From assembly GCF_000419525.1 (NCBI RefSeq), contig NZ_ATTE01000001.1, forward strand, positions 1,798,001-1,862,000: a DNA stretch of 64,000 nt, given 5' to 3'. The notes under the pieces are model-generated. The model did not search any database. It was not told the DNA's origin and worked only from the letters and a program-made list of their open reading frames with translations. Below, one piece after another: positions 8,780-16,844 of this stretch (the first letter of the stretch is position 1; every line of letters starts with the position of its first letter). This DNA comes from Leucothrix mucor DSM 2157 (GTDB taxonomy: Bacteria > Pseudomonadota > Gammaproteobacteria > Thiotrichales > Thiotrichaceae). The position numbers and the translations under genes are program-made.

Positions 8780-9952
8780 ATGTTAGACCATTTACCTCAT
8801 CTGCAAGGCGATCCATTGTGGGCGCTTGCCGATCAATTTAAAGCCGATACCCGAGACGAAAAGATTGACCTGATTGTTGGCGTGTATCGCGATGAATCCG
8901 GCCAGACGCCGGTCATGCAAACGGTACAAGCGGCTGAGCGGTTTCTGGCTGAGCAAGCAATGTCAAAATCGTACAAATTGCTATCCGGCAATATGACATT
9001 CAATAATCAGATCGCTGAGTTTTTGCTTGGCGACAGCCCACGGCTTGAAGAGCAATGCACGATTCAAACGGTCGGCGGCTCCGGCGCACTTCGGGTACTG
9101 GCTGATTTAATTGCGCAGCTTTCTCCGAATTCCGTGGTTTGGAATACGGAGCCCGGTTACATCAATCATCGCCCGATTATGGAAGGTGCAGGCTTACGTG
9201 TTTCGCCATTTCGTTGGCAGGATAAAGCAGGGCAGTTGGATATTGAAACTTGCTTTGCTGATCTTGTAAACGCTGTCGAAGGTGACGTGTTGCTGCTTCA
9301 TGGTAGCTGTCATAACCCAAGCGGCATTGATCCATCCCTTGCGCAGTGGCAGCAGTTTGCGGACTTTTGCAAACGCAAAAAGGTCACGCCATTTATTGAT
9401 ATGGCGTATCAGGGCTTTGGTGATGGTCCGGATGAAGATGCGGCGGGGCTTCGCTTGCTGGTCGATCAGATTGATGTGGTTTTACTGGCCTCCAGCTGTT
9501 CGAAAAACATGGGGCTGTATTGCGAGCGTACTGGTGCAGCCACGGTCATCACTAAGAATAAAGCGCAGCATAAAGACCTGCGGACCTTGTTAGAACGGAT
9601 TACCCGCGCCAACTATTCCATGCCACCAAATCACGGCTCGGCGATTGCTTCAATGTTGTTTGATGACCCTGAGCCATGGCTGGAGGAGTTGTCGGTTTAT
9701 CGCGATCGGGTCGCTAACAATCGTCAGGAGTTAGGCCGGATTTTATCTGAGCTGGGCGCACCGGCTTCACTTAATGCCATTGCGCAGCAAAAGGGGATGT
9801 TTTCATTGCTGCCGTTAAGCGCTGAGCAGATGCTGGTATTGCGTGATGAGTTTGCGATTTATGGGCTGCCGAATGGCAGGATTAATATCGCGGGGCTTCG
9901 GCAATCGCAGATTCGGACACTGGCAGAGGCATTGGTTTATGTCACTAAATAG
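8780..9952 (+). CDS. aspartate/aromatic amino acid aminotransferase (class I, PLP)
   Basis: 390 residues. It shows the AspC/TyrB N-terminus (DPLWALADQFKADTR...KIDLIVGVYRDESGQTPVM), the HGSCHNPSGIDPS segment with the PLP-contacting Asn, and the Schiff-base lysine in SSCSKNMGLYCERTGA. Family I-alpha enzymes transfer amino groups between aspartate or aromatic amino acids and 2-oxoglutarate. GSCHNPSG in place of the commoner ACCHNPTG, and overall divergence, leave the exact substrate open. Likely co-transcribed with the exporter upstream and controlled by the divergent Lrp protein. Confidence 0.88.
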   Translation: MLDHLPHLQGDPLWALADQFKADTRDEKIDLIVGVYRDESGQTPVMQTVQAAERFLAEQAMSKSYKLLSGNMTFNNQIAEFLLGDSPRLEEQCTIQTVGGSGALRVLADLIAQLSPNSVVWNTEPGYINHRPIMEGAGLRVSPFRWQDKAGQLDIETCFADLVNAVEGDVLLLHGSCHNPSGIDPSLAQWQQFADFCKRKKVTPFIDMAYQGFGDGPDEDAAGLRLLVDQIDVVLLASSCSKNMGLYCERTGAATVITKNKAQHKDLRTLLERITRANYSMPPNHGSAIASMLFDDPEPWLEELSVYRDRVANNRQELGRILSELGAPASLNAIAQQKGMFSLLPLSAEQMLVLRDEFAIYGLPNGRINIAGLRQSQIRTLAEALVYVTK

Positions 9953-9955
9953 TAG

Positions 9956-9974
9956 AATGAGAATTATTTGCGTT
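9956..9974. promoter_or_regulatory. Fur-box-like site
   Basis: AATGAGAATTATTTGCGTT matches the common gammaproteobacterial Fur palindrome AATGAGAATTATTCTCATT at 16 of 19 positions. It lies just after the aminotransferase stop and about 90 bp before the exported protein at 10067. A weaker partial copy (AATGAGAATTA) overlaps that gene's start at 10066-10076. Iron control of 10067 and its neighbours is inferred. Confidence 0.5.
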
Positions 9975-10066
9975 AATTGCTCAGAGGGCGCTTGCCTGCT
10001 GTAATTGTGTGGGATAAACCGTATACTAGGGATCTTATTTTAACGATACCGCGCCTAATATAACGA

Positions 10067-10441
10067 ATGAGAATTACCCGCCTCCATAAACTCACATCAA
10101 CCATCATGATCACTTTGGTCATGCTGATGATGCCGTTATTGAGCTTGTGGTCGACGCCGTTTGTGCATGGCGAAAAGGTTTATTTGTGTACGTTTCAGGG
10201 GATTCAAGCATTCACGCTAACCCCTGACCAAAAGGTCGTGAAAGTGCAGGTCGATAGCGACCTTGATGAGTGTACCGCACTCAAATTGGTCAAAGCATTT
10301 ACCCATGCGGAGAGCTACGAGCTGCATTTTGAAGCGCAGCGCATCCACCAGCAACTGCTACGCGCTCATGCGCCGCCCGAGTTTTCTCCCCCGCTAATAC
10401 TCTCCTACAATAGCCAGGCCCCACCACACCTTATTGGATAA
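10067..10441 (+). CDS. small exported protein, possibly DUF2946-like
   Basis: 124 residues with one N-terminal hydrophobic segment (residues about 12-30) ending near a possible cleavage site, then a short extracytoplasmic domain containing two cysteines (VYLCTFQG; DECTALKLV) and a Pro-rich tail. The pattern of an early CT..G and a later Cys recalls DUF2946 proteins found next to metal-uptake genes, but the usual second CxxC motif is lacking, so this is only a resemblance. The Fur-like site upstream and the PepSY protein nearby point to metal homeostasis. Confidence 0.5.
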   Translation: MRITRLHKLTSTIMITLVMLMMPLLSLWSTPFVHGEKVYLCTFQGIQAFTLTPDQKVVKVQVDSDLDECTALKLVKAFTHAESYELHFEAQRIHQQLLRAHAPPEFSPPLILSYNSQAPPHLIG

Positions 10442-10452
10442 TTTTAAGCATT

Positions 10453-10492
10453 AGCAGCCCTGAAACCGCCGGTTAAAAGTCGGCAGGCTGCT
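10453..10492 (+). other. stem-loop between exported protein and sigma-54 activator
   Basis: AGCAGCC (10453-10459) pairs with GGCTGCT (10486-10492), with a second inner helix around GCCGG/TCGGC. No T-run follows, so this is more likely a leader or mRNA-processing structure upstream of the activator gene than a full terminator. Confidence 0.4.
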
Positions 10493-10526
10493 CGTTATGA
10501 CTGCTTGTTATTTCAATGAGGAAATT

Positions 10527-11474
10527 ATGAATTTTGATCATATTCTGACGTGCTCAAGCGCTATGTCCGACACGCTGAGCATGGCGTTATGCATTGCTAA
10601 AACCGACGCGAATGCACTGATTACTGGCGAGTCTGGCACCGGTAAAGAACTGATTGCCAAAGCGATTCATGCCAGCAGTGCGCGCAGCAAAGCCGCGTTT
10701 GTAACCGTGAATTGCGCCACCTTGCCAGAGGCATTGGCGGAGTCCATCTTATTTGGCCACCGCAAAGGAGCCTTTACCGGAGCCAATGAATCACGCAGTG
10801 GCTTAATCAGTTCTGCGGATGGCGGCGTATTATTTTTGGATGAAATTGGTGAATTGTCGCTACCGGTGCAAGCCAAGCTATTACGCTTTTTGGAGTCTGG
10901 CGAAGTGCTGCCATTGGGTGAGATGAGACCACGCAAAGTGAATGTGCGCGTGCTTGCGGCGACTCACCGGAATCTCTACCAACATGCAGAAGCGGGGCAG
11001 TTTCGTCATGACTTGTTTTATCGTTTGAATGTGATCCCTTTAACCTTGCCACCGCTGTCGGAACGGAAGGGCGATATTCGTCTATTGGGGCAGCATTTTT
11101 TGCAGCAGTTTGCGGTACAACATAAGCTTCAACCAGCCACGCTAACGCCGGCAGCAATTCGTGTGATGGAGGGTCAGCGCTGGCAGGGGAATGTGCGTGA
11201 GTTACGTAATTACTGTGAGCGACTAAGTATTTTTCTGGCTGGACGTGATATTCATCCAGCGAACTTGCCGAGTTGTGCGGGCGAGCTGGCGGCTCCTGCG
11301 AAGAATTCCGGCTTTCATTTGCCTAAGCAGGGCATTAGTTTGGAAGCGGTTGAGCGAGATTTATTGAATCAAGCGCTGCACCGGACTTGTCATAATAAAA
11401 GCCGTGCGGCGGGATTGCTGGGCATTAGCCGGGATGCCTTGAATTACCGGATTAAGAAATACGCGCTGGTTTAA
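10527..11474 (+). CDS. sigma-54-dependent activator lacking a receiver domain (PspF-like)
   Basis: 315 residues from the chosen start. That ATG has GAGG five bases upstream; an in-frame ATG at 10497 lacks this. The protein is a AAA+ domain with Walker A GESGTGKE (about 31-38), the sigma-54-contact loop GAFTGA (about 75), Walker B GGVLFLDEIGEL, and the arginine-finger region LFYRLNVIPL. A C-terminal Fis-type helix-turn-helix (NKSRAAGLLGISRDALNYRI) follows. There is no N-terminal sensory domain, as in PspF, so activity is probably controlled by a partner protein. Targets are unknown; the small exported protein upstream is a candidate partner or target. Confidence 0.88.
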   Translation: MNFDHILTCSSAMSDTLSMALCIAKTDANALITGESGTGKELIAKAIHASSARSKAAFVTVNCATLPEALAESILFGHRKGAFTGANESRSGLISSADGGVLFLDEIGELSLPVQAKLLRFLESGEVLPLGEMRPRKVNVRVLAATHRNLYQHAEAGQFRHDLFYRLNVIPLTLPPLSERKGDIRLLGQHFLQQFAVQHKLQPATLTPAAIRVMEGQRWQGNVRELRNYCERLSIFLAGRDIHPANLPSCAGELAAPAKNSGFHLPKQGISLEAVERDLLNQALHRTCHNKSRAAGLLGISRDALNYRIKKYALV

Positions 11475-11496
11475 AGCGCTGATGTAAAACGCACAC

Positions 11497-11541
11497 AACG
11501 AATGATTCAGTTGATTCAGCGCAGCACTGAATCATTCGTTT
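11497..11541. terminator. bidirectional terminator
   Basis: A perfect 15-bp stem, AACGAATGATTCAGT (11497-11511) with ACTGAATCATTCGTT (11526-11540), and a 14-nt loop. It is flanked by T-rich sequence on the plus strand, between convergent genes ending at 11474 and 11555. Confidence 0.7.
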
Positions 11542-11554
11542 TATGGCGTTTAAC

Positions 11555-12949
11555 TTATGACAGAATGCGCACTAGTGGCTTAATGCGTTGAATAATTAAC
11601 ACATCCAACGCCAGTACCGCTAATAAGGTCAGCCCCGCCAATGGGAACAGTAACGAGACCAATAACGTCAGCACCACTGCGCCTTTACCAAGTGCCACAT
11701 CGACCATTGGCGGCGCACCCAGGCGACCGGATTTTTCAGGGCGGCGTATCCACCACATCACCACGCCACTCACCGATAAGAAGATAATCGATAAGCAAAA
11801 TACTGTGTTCAGCAGCAGATTCCACAAACCCATATCGCCCTCGTGAAATGCGATACCAACCGCCATGGCTTGGGCCGGAATGGAGTAATCCGCAAAGCCA
11901 ACTTGTGCCACAATCTTGCCGGTGTACTGATCGATATGCACCGTTTGATCACTCATTGGATCGTTTGAATCATTACTCATGGAGTCTTGTGAAATCGTCC
12001 AGACGCCTTTGTCATTCTTCGGGAAATTGACATGATAGCGGCCATCCTCAACCAGTGCTTTTCCCAACATGGCAATGCTATCCACATTGATCGGAGTGCC
12101 TTCTGGCAGACCTTCAACTCCTGCACCCGAACCAGACTCTGGCATCAACGTTTGCTCTAAGCCCCAAGGTACATCTTTAATCGCGCCGTGATTCATTGAG
12201 GCGTGAGTGTCATCTGAGAGCGGCACATTATCCCATTTTTCAGCGGGGAATGTACTCCAGGCTTGGGTGAATTTCTCGCCCCAGATACCTGACCATGACA
12301 AGCCAGATAATAAAAAGGCGACTAGCAATACCGAGCAATAAAAACCAATGGTTTGATGCAGTGATTTCCACCACAGACGGCCTTTGGCAAAGATATCCGG
12401 CACCAGCATCTGCCTGAAGCCTTTGCCATTACGTGGCCACCAAAGGTATAGGCCCGTAATCACCAATACAATGGCAAAACCTGCCGCGATTTCGATTAAG
12501 CGATCACCCAAGTCGCCGATTAACAAAGTACCGTGGATATTGCTGGCGAAGTCGTACCAACCATCGCGACGCACCCAGGTTTCAAGTACTTCAGCACGAT
12601 ACGGGTCAACCGCAACCATATTTTGTATGTCGCCCACGCTGATCCGAAAAACGGATGCGCTATCGGCGGTTAGCGGGCTGATCATCTCCACCAGCTTGCC
12701 ATCGGGGAAGGCTTTCATCGCGGCATCGGCTTGCTGGGAATAGCTTTGAATTTCACCCATTGGAGCCACGGTAATTTTCTCACCATCGCGACCATCAAAG
12801 ACGGCGAGATACATCATCAACATGCCGGTTAGTGCTAGCACCATTAAAAAAGGCGTTACGAATAAGCCTGCGTAAAAATGCCAACGCCACACTGAAAAAT
12901 AAAAACGGCGGCCTAGGGAGTTGTCGTGTATTGGGGTATTGCTTTCCAT
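11555..12949 (-). CDS. PepSY-associated transmembrane protein (PiuB-like)
   Basis: 464 residues with an N-terminal membrane helix (FYAGLFVTPFLMVLALTGMLMM), a PepSY domain in the periplasm (about 60-140), further helices near 145-165 and 200-220, a second PepSY-like region, and C-terminal helices. SVWRWHFYAGLFV is typical of the PepSY_TM family, which includes iron-siderophore uptake factors and ferric reductases. Histidines in helices (WHFYAG, NIHGTLL, SLHQTIG, AFHEGDMG) could bind heme, as in related reductases. The family and the Fur-like site nearby suggest iron handling; the substrate is unproven. Confidence 0.82.
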   Translation of the reverse strand: MESNTPIHDNSLGRRFYFSVWRWHFYAGLFVTPFLMVLALTGMLMMYLAVFDGRDGEKITVAPMGEIQSYSQQADAAMKAFPDGKLVEMISPLTADSASVFRISVGDIQNMVAVDPYRAEVLETWVRRDGWYDFASNIHGTLLIGDLGDRLIEIAAGFAIVLVITGLYLWWPRNGKGFRQMLVPDIFAKGRLWWKSLHQTIGFYCSVLLVAFLLSGLSWSGIWGEKFTQAWSTFPAEKWDNVPLSDDTHASMNHGAIKDVPWGLEQTLMPESGSGAGVEGLPEGTPINVDSIAMLGKALVEDGRYHVNFPKNDKGVWTISQDSMSNDSNDPMSDQTVHIDQYTGKIVAQVGFADYSIPAQAMAVGIAFHEGDMGLWNLLLNTVFCLSIIFLSVSGVVMWWIRRPEKSGRLGAPPMVDVALGKGAVVLTLLVSLLFPLAGLTLLAVLALDVLIIQRIKPLVRILS

Positions 12950-13064
12950 GCGTATTTTTCCAAGAGGGTAAATAGTAATAAGGAGAGCAATAGTCGTGCC
13001 AGTATTTTTAGTTATTTATTTTCAATAACTTGTGGATTTTAGTGACTATTTTGAGGAGGGAGTT

Positions 13065-13100
13065 GTGTGATATCACGCAGTGTGGTTGGTGATATCACAC
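13065..13100. promoter_or_regulatory. tandem palindromic operator upstream of the oxidoreductase
   Basis: GTGTGATATCAC (13065-13076) and GTGATATCACAC (13089-13100) are exact reverse complements separated by 12 bp, and each contains the self-palindrome GTGATATCAC. Two dyads with centres 24 bp apart are what a pair of dimeric repressors or activators would bind. It lies about 120-160 bp upstream of the oxidoreductase ATG at 13223. No regulator gene is adjacent. Confidence 0.6.
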
Positions 13101-13222
13101 AGGAAGTCCAGCCATTCGATTATATAGAAAAACAGGAAACTGAATTTAATTTTGAATCATTTATATATTCTACGGATATTGTATCGTACTCCCTACGACT
13201 AACACATCCAGTGGAGTATACA

Positions 13223-14209
13223 ATGAAAGCAATGGTTCTTAATCAGTACGGCGATGCAGCTGAATTTCAGGCAACTGAAGTCCCTCAACCTGAAGTGACT
13301 AGCGGCCACATTCTGGTCAAAGTGGCAGCCAGCAGCATTAACACCGTGGATACAATGATTCGTTCAATGGGTGAGGCACTACCACTGTCTCCAGCGCTAC
13401 CTGCTATTTTGGGTATGGATTTCGCCGGTACCGTTGAAGCGGTTGGTGAGGGGGTTACAGGGTTTGCAGTTGGCGATGAGGTGTATGGTTGCTCTGGCGG
13501 ATTAGCTGACCTGCAAGGCTCTTTAGCCGATTACATGCTGGCGGATGCTAAATTAGTTGCTCACAAGCCTAAGTCATTGTCTATGCGTGAGGCAGCATCA
13601 TTGCCACTCGTTGCAATTACGGCTTACGAAGGTTTGCATCGTGCTGGGGTTACGGCAGGTCAAAAAGTCCTGATTCACGGTGGTACCGGTGGCGTGGGTC
13701 ATATTGCAGTACAGCTGGCTAAGCACTTAGGTGCTGATGTGTACACTACTATCGGTAGTGATCAGCAAGCAGCGATCGTTGAATCTTATGGTGCAACTGC
13801 CATTAATTACACCAGCGAGCCGGTGGCAAAATACGTGGAACAACACACTGGCACAGCAGGCTTTGATGTGGTGTATGACACCGTTGGTGGCATGAACATG
13901 CTGAACTCATTTGAAGCGGCAGCATTGAACGGACAGGTTGTTACCACAGTGTCTATGTTGGAGCTTGATTTAAACCCGGCTCACTTCAAAGGTCTGTCGA
14001 TTCATGTTGTCTTTATGCTGATCCCTATGTTGTACAACCACAAGCGTGAAGTGCACGGTGAAACGCTGAACAAGCTTGCAGCAATTGCTGATGCGGGCGC
14101 ACTAAAGCCTTTGTTGGATGAGACTGAATTTGTGATTGATGAAGTGGGCGAGGCCTATGCTCGCCTAAGTAGTGGTAAAGCCATTGGTAAGGTGGTTGTA
14201 AGCAACTAA
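13223..14209 (+). CDS. zinc-type MDR alcohol dehydrogenase / quinone oxidoreductase
   Basis: 328 residues of the medium-chain dehydrogenase/reductase family. It has an N-terminal GroES-like domain (MKAMVLNQYGDAAEFQATEV) and a Rossmann NAD(P)H-binding motif HGGTGGVGHIAVQLAKHLGA (about 151-170). The Cys/His zinc ligands of true alcohol dehydrogenases are not evident, so quinone or enal reductase activity is more likely. I chose 13223 because GGAG lies six bases upstream and homologues start MKAMV. A longer frame starting at GTG 13067 also has a GGAGG-like site, but it would add 52 non-family residues read through the palindromic operator. Confidence 0.82.
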   Translation: MKAMVLNQYGDAAEFQATEVPQPEVTSGHILVKVAASSINTVDTMIRSMGEALPLSPALPAILGMDFAGTVEAVGEGVTGFAVGDEVYGCSGGLADLQGSLADYMLADAKLVAHKPKSLSMREAASLPLVAITAYEGLHRAGVTAGQKVLIHGGTGGVGHIAVQLAKHLGADVYTTIGSDQQAAIVESYGATAINYTSEPVAKYVEQHTGTAGFDVVYDTVGGMNMLNSFEAAALNGQVVTTVSMLELDLNPAHFKGLSIHVVFMLIPMLYNHKREVHGETLNKLAAIADAGALKPLLDETEFVIDEVGEAYARLSSGKAIGKVVVSN

Positions 14210-14242
14210 TCACGCGTTAATAGTCTCGGTTTCCCCCTGAGA

Positions 14243-14270
14243 AAGCCTGTCCTTTGTGACAGGCTTTTTT
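14243..14270 (+). terminator. strong Rho-independent terminator
   Basis: AAGCCTGTC (14243-14251) and GACAGGCTT (14258-14266) form a 9-bp stem with a 6-nt loop, followed by a T-run to 14270. It separates the oxidoreductase from the dehydrogenase operon. Confidence 0.85.
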
Positions 14271-14272
14271 AT

Positions 14273-14332
14273 GTGTCTCAGCATTTCAAAAAGTGTCTCA
14301 TAAGTGTCTCACACCCAACGCATTGAGACACT
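14273..14332. promoter_or_regulatory. array of GTGTCTCA sites upstream of the dehydrogenase operon
   Basis: GTGTCTCA occurs at 14273-14280, 14293-14300 and 14304-14311, and its reverse complement TGAGACAC at 14324-14331. The last two form a 9-bp inverted repeat AGTGTCTCA/TGAGACACT with a 12-bp gap. This is the pattern of a multi-dimer activator site about 130-190 bp upstream of the first gene, and the AcoR-like protein at the end of the operon is the natural candidate to bind it. Confidence 0.6.
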
Positions 14333-14462
14333 ATTCAAGCCTCCCGTTTACGACGCAATCAATCCACTGTGCTGGTGTTTCAAGAGCTGTCACAGTAATC
14401 CCAGATCACGGCGATACGCACCATGCTGTCGCTGTATCGCTTATCACAGGAGAGGAATGATT

Positions 14463-15449
14463 ATGCAACCAACAACTGAACAGAAATTGTGGATGTATGA
14501 AACGATGGTAGTCAGCCGTCGCTATGAGGAGGCTATCGCAGCCGCCTACATGGAGGGCAAATCGCCCGCATTCAATATGGCTAATGGCCCGGTTCCCGGC
14601 GAGATGCACTTATCTAACGGTCAGGAGCCTTGCGCAGTTGGCGTGTGTGCCCACCTCATCGCAGAAGACAGTGTCACCGCGACTCACCGCCCCCATCATC
14701 AGGCAATCGCTAAGGGAGTCGACCTCAAACGCATGACCTCTGAAATCTTCGGAAAAGCCAATGGTTTAGGTGGTGGCCGAGGCGGTCATATGCACTTGTT
14801 TGATGCGGATGTAAATTTCACTTGCTCCGGCATTATTGGCCAAGGTCTTGGCCCGGCCGTCGGTGCCGCCTTATCTCAAACAATGCAAAAAAAGCCCGGT
14901 ATCGCCGTAGCTTATTTGGGTGAGGGCGCAGCCAACCAAGGCGCTTTTCATGAAAGTCTGAACCTTGCAGCGGTTTGGAAACTGCCGGTTGTGTTTGTGA
15001 TTGAAGATAACTCGTGGGGTATCTCTGTTTCTAAAAAGCAATCGACCGCTATCGAACGCAATTACCTGAGAGCTGCAGGCTACGGCATGCCGGGTAAGTA
15101 TGTACCCGGTAACGATCCGATCGAAATCTTTAAAGCGGCGGGTGAAGCCATTGCTCATGCACGTGCAGGTAACGGACCAACCTTACTTGAGCTTGAAACC
15201 TCCCGCCTTGCCGGTCACTTTATTGGCGATGCAGAAGGCTACCGCCCTGAGGGTGAAAAAGCGGCACTAGAAGCCATTGATCCGATTCCAAGATTCCGCC
15301 AACAACTGATTGATGAGGGCACAGCCAGTGCTGCGGAAATGGATAAGCTGGATACCTCAGCACAATCACGGGTAGACGAGGCGATAGCGCACGCCAGAGC
15401 CAGTGAAGACCCAGACCCTGAAGATGCACTGACCAGTGTGTTTGCCTAA
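14463..15449 (+). CDS. TPP-dependent 2-oxoacid/acetoin dehydrogenase E1, alpha subunit (AcoA-like)
   Basis: 328 residues. The TPP-binding region reads LGEGAANQGAFHESLNLAAV...VIEDN, with the GxG...DN pattern of E1 alpha subunits; GGGRGGHMHLFD and ISVSKKQST are also characteristic. Together with E1 beta it decarboxylates a 2-oxoacid or cleaves acetoin and passes the acyl or hydroxyalkyl group to the E2 lipoyl arm. The small operon with its own lipoate ligase and an AcoR-type activator favours an acetoin-type enzyme over housekeeping pyruvate dehydrogenase. The start at 14463 was preferred over ATGs at 14304 and 14457 because GAGGA lies six bases upstream. Confidence 0.85.
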   Translation: MQPTTEQKLWMYETMVVSRRYEEAIAAAYMEGKSPAFNMANGPVPGEMHLSNGQEPCAVGVCAHLIAEDSVTATHRPHHQAIAKGVDLKRMTSEIFGKANGLGGGRGGHMHLFDADVNFTCSGIIGQGLGPAVGAALSQTMQKKPGIAVAYLGEGAANQGAFHESLNLAAVWKLPVVFVIEDNSWGISVSKKQSTAIERNYLRAAGYGMPGKYVPGNDPIEIFKAAGEAIAHARAGNGPTLLELETSRLAGHFIGDAEGYRPEGEKAALEAIDPIPRFRQQLIDEGTASAAEMDKLDTSAQSRVDEAIAHARASEDPDPEDALTSVFA

Positions 15450-15477
15450 AAAACGTCGCGGATAGAGAGGAATAATC

Positions 15478-16491
15478 ATGAGTACTAAAGAACGCAAGTT
15501 AACCATTGCCAAGGCGATGGCAGAATCCGTCGCACAATACATGCGCAAAGATGAAAAGGTCTTTGTAATGGGTGAAGACATCGGTGTATTGGGTGGTGTA
15601 TACGGCAACACCCGCGGGCTGATCGAAGAGTTTGGTGATGAACGCATTCGCGATACGCCGATTTCTGAAACAGCCTTTATCGGTGCTGCAGTCGGTGCGG
15701 CTCAAAATGGAATGCGCCCGATTGTAGAGCTGATGTTTGTGGATTTTTTTGGGGTGTGCTTCGATCAGATCTACAACAATATGGCAAAGAACATTTATTT
15801 TTCAGGCGGTAACGTCAAGGTCCCGATGGTATTAATGACCTCCACTGGAGGGGGCTATTCGGATGGCGCACAGCACTCCCAATGTGTGTATGGCACTTTC
15901 GCCCACTTACCGGGAATGAAAGTGGTCGCCCCCTCAAATGCCTACGATGCGAAAGGCTTGATGAATGCTGCTATTCGTGAAGATAGCCCGGTGGTGTACA
16001 TGTATCACAAAGGCCTTCAGGGTATGGGTTGGTTAGGGACTGAAAAGGGAGCCACCGTTCACACGCCAGAAGACTATTACGAAGTTGAAATTGGAAAAGC
16101 CGCAGTCGTTCAGGAAGGCAGCGATGTCACGATTGTTGGTATCGGAATGGGCGTTCACCATGGCCTTAAGGCGGCCAAAATGCTGGCCGAGCAGGGCGTG
16201 AGTGCTGAGGTTGTCGACTTACGCTCTCTGGTGCCACTGGACCGCGAAACCATTCGGGCCTCAGTTGCAAAAACCGGTCGCTTGATTGTGGTGGATGAAG
16301 ATTATCAGAGCTACGGCGTGAGTGGTGAGGTAATCGCCTCAGTGGTCGAGCATGATATTTCAGTGCTTAAAGCAGCACCACAACGTGTGGCGTATCCCGA
16401 TGTTCCCATTCCGTTTGCACGCGTTATGGAGCAGTTCTGCTTACCAAATGCTGAAAAAATTGTGGCCGCCTATAACGGAATTGCCGTTTAA
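15478..16491 (+). CDS. TPP-dependent dehydrogenase E1, beta subunit (AcoB-like)
   Basis: 337 residues, standard for E1 beta. It shows VMGEDIGVLGGVYGNTRGL near the N-terminus, RDTPISETAFIGAAVGAA, and a C-terminal transketolase domain with AEVVDLRSLVPLDRETIRAS. It forms the alpha2beta2 E1 with the product of the preceding gene, 28 bp away, and supplies the pyrimidine-binding half of the TPP site. GAGAGGA precedes the start. Confidence 0.88.
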   Translation: MSTKERKLTIAKAMAESVAQYMRKDEKVFVMGEDIGVLGGVYGNTRGLIEEFGDERIRDTPISETAFIGAAVGAAQNGMRPIVELMFVDFFGVCFDQIYNNMAKNIYFSGGNVKVPMVLMTSTGGGYSDGAQHSQCVYGTFAHLPGMKVVAPSNAYDAKGLMNAAIREDSPVVYMYHKGLQGMGWLGTEKGATVHTPEDYYEVEIGKAAVVQEGSDVTIVGIGMGVHHGLKAAKMLAEQGVSAEVVDLRSLVPLDRETIRASVAKTGRLIVVDEDYQSYGVSGEVIASVVEHDISVLKAAPQRVAYPDVPIPFARVMEQFCLPNAEKIVAAYNGIAV

Positions 16492-16565
16492 CTATTACAC
16501 GCGGCCATGCCAGTACACGACGGCATGGACGCTCAATGATTGACAACATTAAACGAGGTAGACAC

Positions 16566-16802
16566 ATGGCAACGGACATTATTATCCCAGCGGATCTGTG
16601 GGAAGAAGACAGCGAAGGAGTTATCACAAGCTGGTTAGTTTCAGAGGGTGCGCAAGTTGAAGCGGGCACGCCCATTGCAGAAGTGATGGTCGAAAAAGCA
16701 CAATTTGAAGTGGAGTCTCAGCTTAGCGGCACCATCACGCTTCTCAAAGAAGAAGATGACTTGGTCGAGAAGGGCGATGTGATTGCCCGGGTCACAAGTT
16801 GA
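16566..16802 (+). CDS. free-standing lipoyl domain protein
   Basis: 78 residues forming one biotinyl/lipoyl domain. The lipoylated lysine is K44 in the hairpin EVMVEKAQFEVES, close to the usual ETDKA context, with the symmetry-related GTITLLKEEDDLVEKGDVIA half following. The start was set at 16566 because GAGG lies seven bases upstream; an in-frame ATG at 16536 lacks this. In most complexes this domain is the N-terminus of E2; here it is a separate polypeptide. Confidence 0.85.
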   Translation: MATDIIIPADLWEEDSEGVITSWLVSEGAQVEAGTPIAEVMVEKAQFEVESQLSGTITLLKEEDDLVEKGDVIARVTS

Positions 16803-16844
16803 GCCGATAACTGAGTCAATGAACCAACGAACTAATTGGGTGAC

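Noticed and set aside
13067-13222. 52-residue N-terminal extension of the oxidoreductase from a GTG start
   Set aside because: The extension is unlike the family, runs through a perfect palindrome, and a good SD precedes the ATG at 13223. The alternative is kept as a note.
14374-14400. Possible -24/-12 sigma-54 promoter (CTGG-N11-GCT type) before the dehydrogenase operon
   Set aside because: Only the GG and GC dinucleotides with correct spacing match; the flanking consensus bases do not, and the adjacent regulator lacks the GAFTGA loop.
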